Made by a program: the position numbers and the translations under genes. Below, piece after piece: positions 50,652 through 59,433 of a DNA stretch of 64,000 nucleotides. Numbering within the stretch: position 1 is the stretch's first letter; the number at the start of each line of letters is the position of its first letter. The stretch covers positions 49,762-113,761 of the forward strand of contig JAPLSW010000033.1 of the NCBI GenBank assembly GCA_026398435.1, in the 5' to 3' direction. The notes under the pieces were generated by a model that had not been told where the DNA came from, did not search any database, and saw only the letters and a program-made list of their open reading frames with translations. The stretch comes from Chlamydiota bacterium. GTDB taxonomy: Bacteria; Chlamydiota; Chlamydiia; Chlamydiales; Rhabdochlamydiaceae.

Positions 50652-51923
50652 TTAGAATCCGTAGATAAACTCAATCTCATACTGCTTGTATCTTCTAAAG
50701 GGGCCGATGTCTTTATCAAGTGTAATCGACTGCTGCCATTGCTGCTGGAGGTTTAGATTACTTGTAAGAAGGTAATCAAGAGTCACTACATAGCCTCTAA
50801 AATTGCCATTTCCTGCAGCTGTAGATAGAGTTGTAGGAACGATTTTAGATCCCTTAGCATTTATTACCGTGGAATACAGGCCCGCATTAGCTGAATTACC
50901 AACGCTCACACCTGAAGTATCAAAGTCAGGTACACACTGAGCTGCGAGCACTTGGTAGTTAATATCAAAGGCCCAATCACCTTTTTTACGAATCTCACCA
51001 ATAGAAAACCCGAGATAACCACCGTAATTGGCTTTTTTATTGGCTGTAAAACTGTGAGCTGCCGCTCTATGATTATAAAGGCCTGCAAGGTAAATTTTAA
51101 CCTGCCTATCTAAAGCCTTAGGAAAACATCTATAGCCTAAAATGAGTTGAGAAATTAAAAAGTCAAACCGGAGATTGTCTACAGGATCATTATAGTGTTT
51201 TGTATCCCAATCAATGAGGGAATATTTAGTATAAAGTCCTGTACTTGCAATATTTAGAAAGCCGACCTCTCCCACATATCCATATTGGTTGACCCTTTCA
51301 TCTATAACAAAAGTTCCAAGGTGAGCATACAAATCGCCAGCTCTTTCTAGGCCCACATCATAACGGAATAAAATCCCGTCCATAAAGGAAGAGAATTGGA
51401 GGTTTGAATCAAATACATTACTTAGCTTCCTTCGCCCCATCTCAATATCAAAAACTGTGCTGTCTGTATCGACAAGTCTTCCACCAAAATAGCCTTTTGA
51501 CACTTTTATTTTATTTGTTGTTCCACTAAAGACACCTGCATCATTATCAAATTCCAATTTAATTGCAGCCCAGCCTCGATCAATCCGGTAGTCCAGCATA
51601 ATATTTACCGCTACGTCGTATCCTTGCGCAGGTAATACAGAACCATCAGCCCCTAAGGGTGCGGCTCCAACGCCACGTTGCTTAACGCCGTTGCTAGTTT
51701 CTCCTATAGACTGGAATTCAGTACGAACTTCACCACTTAAAGAGAGGTTGCCCCCAATCTCTTTAATAGTGACCTGTCTTTTGGTATTCATCCATTCACG
51801 AAGGGCATCAATATCGACAGAGCGAGTATCGTCGTCATTGTCGATTGTATCAGCCATGAGCGAGGCATAGGAGGAAAATACAAATAATAAGCTTACGTAG
51901 CGAAAATAGCGCATCCGGACCAT
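50652..51923 (-). CDS. Outer-membrane beta-barrel protein, CT372/OprB-like porin
   Basis: 423 residues with a signal peptide (MRYFRYVSLLFVFSSYASLMA after a possible extra MVR). The mature part starts with an acidic linker (DNDDDTRSVDIDALREW), then a barrel of alternating strands (GNLSLSGEVRTEFQ, IMLDYRIDRGWAAIKLEFDNDAG), ending YEIEFIYGF with a C-terminal Phe for BAM insertion. The D-x-LREWMNTKRQVTIKEIGGNLSLSG segment and later YGFSIGE-like strands resemble the chlamydial CT371/CT372 porin family. Start ATG at 51923 or 51914. Sits beside a second barrel gene. Likely a passive uptake pore. Confidence 0.75.
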   Translation of the reverse strand: MVRMRYFRYVSLLFVFSSYASLMADTIDNDDDTRSVDIDALREWMNTKRQVTIKEIGGNLSLSGEVRTEFQSIGETSNGVKQRGVGAAPLGADGSVLPAQGYDVAVNIMLDYRIDRGWAAIKLEFDNDAGVFSGTTNKIKVSKGYFGGRLVDTDSTVFDIEMGRRKLSNVFDSNLQFSSFMDGILFRYDVGLERAGDLYAHLGTFVIDERVNQYGYVGEVGFLNIASTGLYTKYSLIDWDTKHYNDPVDNLRFDFLISQLILGYRCFPKALDRQVKIYLAGLYNHRAAAHSFTANKKANYGGYLGFSIGEIRKKGDWAFDINYQVLAAQCVPDFDTSGVSVGNSANAGLYSTVINAKGSKIVPTTLSTAAGNGNFRGYVVTLDYLLTSNLNLQQQWQQSITLDKDIGPFRRYKQYEIEFIYGF

Positions 51924-52077
51924 AATAAAACCTTTCTCCTATGTTAGCACAAGGGATGAATAATCTCCCAAGAGACATGTAAAATATCTAATAAGCTCAA
52001 GTGTTATATGATGTCCGGGAATTATTTTCAAAGGAAACTAGAGAGGAAAACCGCCAATTATCCAAGTTTAATTTGAA

Positions 52078-52878
52078 TTAGAATCTGAAATCAGCCGAAA
52101 GTGTGGCTGCGGCCTCTTGGATAATACGGGCTTCCAAGTTACAGGAAAATCCGGTATCGGCAGTTAAGCCAAATCCAAAAACAAAGCCAAAAGAGTATTT
52201 ATTATTAAGTCTAAGTTCCTCTTTGGGAAAATAGCTTTTAAGAGACGCTAGCTTCGTAGCCTTTAGCCTGGCATGGGTATAGGTAAGCCCAATATAGGGA
52301 ACAAAGCAAAAGACTTGATGAGACAAACTGGTTCCTATCTGCCACTCTCTATCGCTGAATTTTGCAGATCCAGAAGAGACAGAAGATCCATTTACCTCAA
52401 TAGACTCTATTTCAGGATAGCTAATAAACCCTTTTACATCGGCCCCCAGATGGGTATCTCCCCAAGTGGCAAGGATTGCTCTTAGGCCGATAATCCCTGC
52501 TATATGTGGGTCCGAGCTAAAATGGACCCGGGTGCTTTCGTCGAGCCTTTGGGATAATTTAAGTTTATAACTACCGAGCACCCCATAAAATTCGGCTCTA
52601 TTAGCAAAATCAAAAGTCAAAGTGCCCGAGTTCATGTAGGAGGAAAAGGAATTGATCTGATGTGAGGCGCTAGAATCTGAGGCGTGCACTATCATGCTCC
52701 TAGAGAAGACATAATCCCCCTGGTATCCAGCCTTAATGCCAAGCCAGCATTCTTTAGGGATTAAAAAGCCATCTTCAGGAAGTTCCGGGCTACTTGGGTT
52801 CCCATTATAAAGGGAAAAGCTCAAGGCGGTTGTAAGAGTTGCTAAAGCAAGAGTTGCTGCAAAATTTCGAATACTCAC
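52078..52878 (-). CDS. MOMP/PorB-like outer-membrane barrel protein
   Basis: 266 residues with a signal peptide (MSIRNFAATLALATLTTALSFS). After it, NGNPSSPELPEDGFLIP and CWLGIKAGYQGDYVFSRSM match the opening of chlamydial MOMP (GNPAEPSLLIDG..., then ...SxRAGYYGDYVFDR), so this is a diverged and much shorter MOMP family member (MOMP is ~390). It ends AATLSADFRF with terminal Phe. One cysteine near residue 44 and one or two later, fewer than in disulfide-linked MOMP. Barrel strands cover most of the rest. Role as porin or structural protein is inference. Confidence 0.7.
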   Translation of the reverse strand: MSIRNFAATLALATLTTALSFSLYNGNPSSPELPEDGFLIPKECWLGIKAGYQGDYVFSRSMIVHASDSSASHQINSFSSYMNSGTLTFDFANRAEFYGVLGSYKLKLSQRLDESTRVHFSSDPHIAGIIGLRAILATWGDTHLGADVKGFISYPEIESIEVNGSSVSSGSAKFSDREWQIGTSLSHQVFCFVPYIGLTYTHARLKATKLASLKSYFPKEELRLNNKYSFGFVFGFGLTADTGFSCNLEARIIQEAAATLSADFRF

Positions 52879-52991
52879 TTGGGAGACCTCTGAGAAGTAG
52901 CTAGTAAAAGTTTAAGATACACTGAATTTTGCTTATTCCAAAAAGAAAAAGCAACCAATATTGACGAGAAGAATTGTAAAACTGCTTTACA

Positions 52992-55892
52992 TTAGAGTTT
53001 CTTTTCAAAGACCTGGGAATATTCCATAGGTTTTGTATAGATGGCCCAGTTCTGCACAGCTCCTGGAGAAAGATACTGCACCCAAGAGCGAAGAAAGCCC
53101 CCCTCATACCCAGATTCTGTCACTCTCCAAAGTTTCACTTCCTCAGAAATGGGACTTACCACAAAGCCAAAATGGTTTTGTGACCAGTTCGTATCTGCAA
53201 AAATTAAAGGAGGGGGAGAACTCAGCTTTAGATTCTCAGCCCTTTCAGTCACATAAGCGTGAAGATCGAAATTTAAGGCAACTTCCCCCTTGCAAAGAAG
53301 ATAGAATGCCTTGGCTAACTCCTTAATGAGCTTGGAAGGGATATAACCCGGAAAATCATCCGGAAATAAGGCTAAAATAGGGATGAGATCATTTCCTACT
53401 TTTTCCTGCAAAATGCTCGTAACACTTTCTTTCCATTGATGAGCCGGAATCAGAGGAAGCGCCTGATAGAGAAAAGAATCTAACGCATCCTCAATAAGAG
53501 GGCTTGATGGAAGGGACTTTAAAATATTTTTAGCAAACTTTGCAACAGAGCAGGAAGGCTCAGTTGCAGCTCGCATGATTTTTAAAGAAAGCTCACTTGG
53601 AATGTGCCCTGCAAACAGGTGCATAAGAGTTTCTTGCTCTGAGATTGACAGAGAAATAGACCGGTAAAAATTTTGCCTGGGCTGTAAAAAATGATCTCTG
53701 ATCCAGGTATAAGTAAACCCATTATCATCCCACGCTTCAAAAAAAGAAGGGTTATACGGGAGAAGGGAAAAAGCATGGGTGGGTGAGTGCATAAGCACCC
53801 TCTTTTCTAGATTTTTGGGAAAATAGGCAGTAAAGTTATAGGGAAGGCTCTTCATAGTTTCAAGTATCAGAGTCAGAAGGTCGAGAGATCCTTCCACCTT
53901 AAAAGAATCTTCATAGATTTCCCCCTCTCTGCGGTAGTAAGTTTTAAGAAGGGTGTTCATCACCCCCCCTGAAGTATACGACCAGGGCTTTTTCTCTGTC
54001 TTTTGCAATTCTTTTAACGATTTTTTTCCGACCTTTACCTGATGCACCTTGGCCGATCTTTGAAATGAGCTGGTAATAAAATCTTCTGTCCGAAGGTGGA
54101 TGATAATCAAAGAAATAATTTCTTTGATGTCGTCATCACACCCTTTCGTTTCACAGGCTCCCATAATCTGCGGTTCGACAAAAGAGAAAAAATCGATAAG
54201 TGAATTGATAAACTGATCTTGCGTATGGATCATGGTCCAAAGGGAGGCATCCCTCCTGCCATGCTTATATACGAGCCTAAATCCAGCGGGGCTATCTTCA
54301 TATTCGGTAGTTTCTACTTCCTGCATTTCTGCGTCATATATTTCTTGAAAATACTCAGGGAACTGCTCATCAAACTGCTTTATAAGAAAGGAAAACAACT
54401 TGGGATAGAAAGAAGATTTTTTATAAAACTGGTCTCTTATCTCAAGACAGGACTGCATGTGATACGCTCTTGATTGGTACTCTGCTTTGAGTCTGCGCGC
54501 ATCCGATTCTGAAGCCGCCTGTTTAAGAAGGGTCTCAGTAGCCCTCAGCTGACTAAATGCTATTTCATAATCCTGCTGGTACTCTTCTAGCTTTTGGTTA
54601 CAACCGGCTATCTTTTCCTCTACAAATTTATAAATGATCTGCCCGATCCCTCCCGGTTCATCCTGATTGAGTCCAAGACTCGAGTATAAGTTCCAGCGAG
54701 AAAATTCCATTTTAGTTTCCGATAAAGAGGCAAGAGTATACTCCCAAACTCGTGCAAGGGGATTTTCTGTCATGCAAAGAAAAATTCTTTTGGCTTTTTC
54801 TTCCATAGTTCTTGCTTTTTCGAATTTTTCATTTCTTTTTGAGGAGCGAGGATCAATGATAATGTCGGATTTTCTCGATTGCCGGAAAAGGCTTAGCTCC
54901 TCAAAAAGAAATCTTTCCATTTCTTCTTCTGTAATTTCTAAATGATCAAAAATAACAAACCGAAAAAAACCTTCTATTGTAGGGCTTGTTTTTTCCTGTA
55001 AAAAGACTTTAAGCTTTGAGGAAAACCAAAGTTTTTTTTCTAGGGGTGAGATTCCGAGGGGAATTATCTGTAATTTCTCTAAAGGAATCCTAAGTCCTGG
55101 AGGCATTTCCCTTTCAGGGTCCCCGGATAGATTTGTCACAACCTTTTTCAACTCCCCAATACCGATACTCGGGCTTAAAGGAACCGAATACTCCTTTCCA
55201 GCAATGGTCCTAATCATTTTTCCCATCGTTACAAGGTCGTAAAGGTCAGCTAGTAAATTTTCAATTTGTTCTTTTTGTATAAGAATCGCCGGGGCTGTTG
55301 CAAAGCATGAGCCTACATTTTGTCTTAACGGGAAAAAACAGGCAGACAGTACTGCTACGCGCAAATCCCGATCCGTTAGGGTGTGCTCTACCTCTACCCC
55401 TATAGTATCCCTAATGATTCTCTCAGCGTACTTATGACAAAGGGGCATCTGAAATTTCCTTAAAATAAACCGAAAAGATTTATTATTTTCCCATTTCCTT
55501 AAGATCTCCAAGATATGATTTGTAAGGCTTCTATCACTATAGCCTTGGGGAGTAGGGATATATCCCTCACTTTCAAGTAGGTGGATCATCCTAGAAAGGG
55601 CCTCTGGCTGAAGATCTCCTTTTTCGTCTAAAATTCCATCCGCAATCAGAAGAGATCTCCTTCGGCACCTGAACTTAAACACATCTTGGAGTCCCGTTTG
55701 CCCCATAATTTGGGCAATATCGTACTCTTCCTTCAGCTTCCATGCCAGTGAAAGAGCGCCCGTTTCCATGGCAACTACAGCCTGAAAAACAGCCGGATAA
55801 AAGCCTTGGGTCAAAGAAGTGTTTTTTAGAATGTGCTCTATAAGTGAGGTATGCAAAGGGCCCTCCTGGAGCCGTAATCTTTCTTTTAGCAT
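52992..55892 (-). CDS. Large conserved-type protein with possible papain-like segments
   Basis: 966 residues, no signal peptide or membrane helix. Residues ~175-215 contain VLSACFFPLRQNVGSCFATA with Q191 and C196 spaced like the Gln/Cys of papain-like peptidases. The C-terminus holds D900-T-N-W and H907 in FADTNWSQNHFGFVV, followed by an LWRV strand, resembling a peptidase His strand. The middle (~430-560) has helices and KKSSFYPKLFSF. The gap of ~700 residues between the two segments is far larger than in papain-like enzymes. It lies beside thrS on the opposite strand. I know of no assigned function; either a peptidase-like protein with a huge insertion or chance motif. Confidence 0.6.
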   Translation of the reverse strand: MLKERLRLQEGPLHTSLIEHILKNTSLTQGFYPAVFQAVVAMETGALSLAWKLKEEYDIAQIMGQTGLQDVFKFRCRRRSLLIADGILDEKGDLQPEALSRMIHLLESEGYIPTPQGYSDRSLTNHILEILRKWENNKSFRFILRKFQMPLCHKYAERIIRDTIGVEVEHTLTDRDLRVAVLSACFFPLRQNVGSCFATAPAILIQKEQIENLLADLYDLVTMGKMIRTIAGKEYSVPLSPSIGIGELKKVVTNLSGDPEREMPPGLRIPLEKLQIIPLGISPLEKKLWFSSKLKVFLQEKTSPTIEGFFRFVIFDHLEITEEEMERFLFEELSLFRQSRKSDIIIDPRSSKRNEKFEKARTMEEKAKRIFLCMTENPLARVWEYTLASLSETKMEFSRWNLYSSLGLNQDEPGGIGQIIYKFVEEKIAGCNQKLEEYQQDYEIAFSQLRATETLLKQAASESDARRLKAEYQSRAYHMQSCLEIRDQFYKKSSFYPKLFSFLIKQFDEQFPEYFQEIYDAEMQEVETTEYEDSPAGFRLVYKHGRRDASLWTMIHTQDQFINSLIDFFSFVEPQIMGACETKGCDDDIKEIISLIIIHLRTEDFITSSFQRSAKVHQVKVGKKSLKELQKTEKKPWSYTSGGVMNTLLKTYYRREGEIYEDSFKVEGSLDLLTLILETMKSLPYNFTAYFPKNLEKRVLMHSPTHAFSLLPYNPSFFEAWDDNGFTYTWIRDHFLQPRQNFYRSISLSISEQETLMHLFAGHIPSELSLKIMRAATEPSCSVAKFAKNILKSLPSSPLIEDALDSFLYQALPLIPAHQWKESVTSILQEKVGNDLIPILALFPDDFPGYIPSKLIKELAKAFYLLCKGEVALNFDLHAYVTERAENLKLSSPPPLIFADTNWSQNHFGFVVSPISEEVKLWRVTESGYEGGFLRSWVQYLSPGAVQNWAIYTKPMEYSQVFEKKL

Positions 55893-55983
55893 TAAGCGCT
55901 AATTTTACGTTTGTATTTTGTCTTCTTCTTAATTAGAATTACCTTAAAAATTCCTTTAGAACAATCCAAATAGGGTAAGCTTC

Positions 55984-57930
55984 ATGCTCGTATTCGTTAA
56001 CAACCTTAAAAAACAAGTAGAGATGCCAGACGGCAGCTCTGCCAAAGATCTCGTCGAAATGCTCAACCTGCGCGCTCCTCATCAATCACTTGCTGCAGAA
56101 ATCAACGGGGTTACCAAAGACTTAAGCCATCCACTCGCTCAAGATGACAAGATCACCTTATGGAATTTTGACGACATTGAAGGAAAAGAAGTCTACTGGC
56201 ACACCTCCGCTCACGTCCTGGCCCAAGCGATCCTTCGCCTATGGCCGGAAGCATTGCCAACAATCGGCCCGCCGATTGAAAACGGCTTTTACTACGACTT
56301 TGCAAATCTTACCATAACAGATGCTGATTTTGAAAGAATCGATCAAGAAGTACAGAAAATACTCGATGAAAATTATCAACCTAAGCGCTATGAATTCAAA
56401 GATAAACAAGAAGCTTTAACGAGATTTCCGGGAAATAAATACAAAAAAGAGCTCATTGAGTCTTTTGATGATTCCTCCATTAGCGGCTATGGACAAGGGG
56501 AATTTTTCGATCTTTGCAGAGGTCCTCACCTCCCAAATATTGGAAAAATCAAAGCCTTTAAGGTTCTTAAGACATCAGGCGCCTATTGGCGCGCTGACGC
56601 TAAAAATGAAATGCTCACACGGATCTATGCTATATCTTTTCCTGATCGCAAACTTCTGAAAGATTATCTTTTCGTCCTTGAAGAAGCCAAGAAACGGGAC
56701 CATAGAATCATTGGACCCAAACTCGATCTTTTTTCTCTGAAGGAAGAAGCTCCAGGAATGCCTTTTATCCATCCTCATGGAATGATCATCTGGAATAAAC
56801 TCATCGACTTCTGGCGGGGTCTCCACACAAAAGCTGGCTACATAGAAATTAAAACGCCACAGCTAATGAGCCAAGAGCTATGGGAAACATCAGGGCACTG
56901 GTTCCATTACAGAGAAAATATGTACTCCTTTGAAATCGAAGCGAGGCATTTTGCTATTAAGCCGATGAATTGTCCTGGATGCATGCTTTTTTACAAGACA
57001 CACTCTCACAGCTATAGAGAGCTCCCTTTAAGAGTTTCTGAACTCGGTCACGTCCATCGCCACGAGGCCTCCGGCGCTTTAAGCGGCCTATTCCGCGTAA
57101 GAAGTTTTCATCAAGATGATGCCCACCTCTTTATGAAGCCCTCAGAAATTAAGCAAGAAATCTTAAAAGTTCTAGCTCTTACTGAAGAAATCTATGCGGC
57201 CTTTGGCCTTGAATATAGGCTAGAGCTCTCTACACGTCCGGAAAAAAGTATTGGCAATGATGAAGATTGGATTGTAGCAACAGCCGGCCTTAAAGATGCC
57301 CTTGATCAGTGGGGACAGCCTTATAGAGTCAATGAAGGTGATGGAGCATTTTATGGGCCTAAAATTGACATCCATATAAAAGATGCTCTTGGTAGATCAT
57401 GGCAATGTGGTACAGTGCAACTTGATATGGCTCTTCCCGAAAAATTCAAACTCGAATATATGGATAGTGACGGAGTGTTAAAACGCCCAGTTATGATCCA
57501 CAGAGCTTTGTTTGGATCGGTTGAACGGTTCTTCGGTATTCTGATCGAGCATTTTGTAGGCAAGTTCCCTCTGTGGATAAGTCCTATGCAAGTAAGGATC
57601 ATTACTGTAGCAGATAGGCATGCAGAGTATGCTCATGAAGTAGCAAAACAAGTCCGCAGCGCCGGATTTTTATGCGATGTAGATGATGCAAGCGAATCGG
57701 TAAATAAAAAAATCCGAAGCGCGCAAATGCTCCAAATTAACTACATGCTTACCGTCGGCGATAAAGAGATCGAAAATAAAACAGCGGCTTTAAGAACAAG
57801 AGATAATGTGGTTCACGGAGAAATACAAATCTCAGAGTTTATAAAGGCACTCGAAAAAGAAATGAACGATAAGTCTTTAGTTTCTTGTTTTGCAAAAGAG
57901 GAAAAAATTGATGAAAATCACGGTCAGTAG
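55984..57930 (+). CDS. thrS: Threonyl-tRNA synthetase
   Basis: 648 residues, normal. TGS domain (1-60, MLVFVNNLKKQVEMPDGSSAKD), N2 editing domain with HTSAHVLAQA (73-HxxxH) and the metal Cys region FFDLCRGPHLP, class II catalytic core with motif 2 FRVRSFHQDDAHLF and motif 3 VMIHRALFGSVERFFGILIEH, zinc ligands CPG (MNCPGCM), and the anticodon domain (VRIITVADRHAEYA). Charges tRNA-Thr. Its last 20 bases overlap the next gene parA. The thrS-parA-pGP6D order is the same as in Chlamydia. Confidence 0.97.
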   Translation: MLVFVNNLKKQVEMPDGSSAKDLVEMLNLRAPHQSLAAEINGVTKDLSHPLAQDDKITLWNFDDIEGKEVYWHTSAHVLAQAILRLWPEALPTIGPPIENGFYYDFANLTITDADFERIDQEVQKILDENYQPKRYEFKDKQEALTRFPGNKYKKELIESFDDSSISGYGQGEFFDLCRGPHLPNIGKIKAFKVLKTSGAYWRADAKNEMLTRIYAISFPDRKLLKDYLFVLEEAKKRDHRIIGPKLDLFSLKEEAPGMPFIHPHGMIIWNKLIDFWRGLHTKAGYIEIKTPQLMSQELWETSGHWFHYRENMYSFEIEARHFAIKPMNCPGCMLFYKTHSHSYRELPLRVSELGHVHRHEASGALSGLFRVRSFHQDDAHLFMKPSEIKQEILKVLALTEEIYAAFGLEYRLELSTRPEKSIGNDEDWIVATAGLKDALDQWGQPYRVNEGDGAFYGPKIDIHIKDALGRSWQCGTVQLDMALPEKFKLEYMDSDGVLKRPVMIHRALFGSVERFFGILIEHFVGKFPLWISPMQVRIITVADRHAEYAHEVAKQVRSAGFLCDVDDASESVNKKIRSAQMLQINYMLTVGDKEIENKTAALRTRDNVVHGEIQISEFIKALEKEMNDKSLVSCFAKEEKIDENHGQ

Positions 57931-58660
57931 TTTTAAAGGGGGAACAGCCAAAACCTCTACGGTTCTCCATCTAGGGGCAGCGCTTGCTAAATACCACAAA
58001 AAAAAGGTATTACTCATAGATTTTGATTCTCAGGCAAATCTAACGGCCGGCCTCGGATTTGATCCGGATGCACAAGACAGCATGGCCCCTGTTTTGCAAG
58101 GAAAGAAGAAAATCGAAGACGTGATCCTTAAAACTTGTGTAAAGAATCTAGACCTGATCCCGGCCGATACTTGGCTAGAAAGGGTTGAAGTTACCGGATC
58201 ACTAGCTGCAGACCGCTACTCCCATGAGAGGCTCAAAGAGATCCTTTCACCCTTAAAATATGATGTAATAATTATCGATACACCACCATCCCTTTGCTGG
58301 CTTACAGAGTCTGCTCTTATCGCTTCACAACACTCTCTTGTCTGCGCAACTCCTGAGTTTTACAGCGTGAAGGGACTCCAAAGGCTTTCCCACTTTTTAG
58401 AAAATATTTCTGAAAGACACCCCTTGCAAGTCATCGGAGTTGCCCTTTCCTTCTGGAACCCCAGAGGAAAAAGCAATGCAGCCTTCTTGGAAGTCATCGA
58501 AAACACCTTTCCTAAAAAAACATTGGAAAACAAGGTTCGTAGAGATATAACGATCTCAGAGTCTTCAGTCTTTGGCAAACCGGTATTTGACACAGCGCCA
58601 AAAAGCCGGGCAGCAGAAGACTATATTCAGCTCACAAAAGAACTTCTAGCACGGATGTAA
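57911..58660 (+). CDS. parA: ParA/Soj-family partition ATPase
   Basis: 249 residues from the ATG at 57911 (GAGGAAAA in front). Deviant Walker A KGGTAKT (residues 9-15), switch I/A' LLIDFDSQANLTAGLG, and Walker B IIIDTPPSLCWL. ATP-dependent dimer that positions DNA or complexes in the cell. Close in type to plasmid pGP5-D and to chromosomal ParA of Chlamydia. A matching parB is not adjacent; the next gene is a plasmid-type pGP6-D homologue instead. Confidence 0.93.
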   Translation: MKITVSSFKGGTAKTSTVLHLGAALAKYHKKKVLLIDFDSQANLTAGLGFDPDAQDSMAPVLQGKKKIEDVILKTCVKNLDLIPADTWLERVEVTGSLAADRYSHERLKEILSPLKYDVIIIDTPPSLCWLTESALIASQHSLVCATPEFYSVKGLQRLSHFLENISERHPLQVIGVALSFWNPRGKSNAAFLEVIENTFPKKTLENKVRRDITISESSVFGKPVFDTAPKSRAAEDYIQLTKELLARM

Positions 58661-58674
58661 AACGGCTTTACTTT

Positions 58675-59433
58675 ATGGCAAAAGTTAATTTCCTCCTCTC
58701 TGAGCGCCTTAAAATGGCCACAGAAAAACTTTCTAAGATGACATCTCTTGCAGAAATGTCTTCTTCGGGCAACCTATCGAGTTTTTCAGGAGTTTTCCGC
58801 GTATCTCAGCTAACCCCTCTTGAGCAAGAAGGGATCAAGACCCTTCTCTCAGAGTATAGCCGTGAAGAGCAGGAAACATCTCATGATTTTGAGCAGCTCC
58901 TAGCGCTTACCTCAGAAGTAAAAGCCATTAACAACCAAGCGGCCATTCTTCACGGAGAAAGGATTAAAAAAGCGCAAGAAATCTTAAAAAGATACCGAGA
59001 TGGAGCCTTTTCTTCATGGCTTATACAGACCTATGGAAATAGACAAACACCCTATAATTTCTTGCAATATTACGAGCTTTACACGTCTTTACCCCAGATG
59101 CTAGTTCCTAAACTCGATGCAATGCCTAAGCAAGCGTTATATACCCTTGCAAGTAGAGATGGCACTCAAGAGATGAAAGAAGAGATCATCATGAATTATA
59201 AGGGGGAGACCAAGCAGGAATTGCTTGAACTCATCAGAAAAACATTCCCCCTTTCTACGAGTGATAAAAGAGCGCAAGATTTTGCAGCGCATACGATCAC
59301 GGTTCTTGGAAAACTAAGCCACTTTTTAAGTGAGAACGCTTTTGCCCCTTCTAAAAAGCAAAAAAAGACAATCAAAACTCTTTTGAAAAAAATTAGCGCT
59401 TTAACAGATGAGGCAAGCTCTCCTAATGAATAG
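58675..59433 (+). CDS. pGP6-D family protein (chlamydial plasmid/chromosomal homologue)
   Basis: 252 residues, soluble and helical, no signal peptide. Reads as the pGP6-D family: FSGVFRVSQLTPLEQEGIKTLL, LLALTSEVKAINNQAAILHGERIKKAQEILK and SSWLIQTYGNRQTPYNFLQYYELY. pGP6-D is one of the eight proteins of the chlamydial virulence plasmid; a chromosomal paralogue follows parA in C. trachomatis (CT583, from memory), as here. Function is not settled; the pairing with ParA suggests a DNA-partition partner in the place of ParB. ATG at 58675; the last codons overlap purB. Confidence 0.88.
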   Translation: MAKVNFLLSERLKMATEKLSKMTSLAEMSSSGNLSSFSGVFRVSQLTPLEQEGIKTLLSEYSREEQETSHDFEQLLALTSEVKAINNQAAILHGERIKKAQEILKRYRDGAFSSWLIQTYGNRQTPYNFLQYYELYTSLPQMLVPKLDAMPKQALYTLASRDGTQEMKEEIIMNYKGETKQELLELIRKTFPLSTSDKRAQDFAAHTITVLGKLSHFLSENAFAPSKKQKKTIKTLLKKISALTDEASSPNE

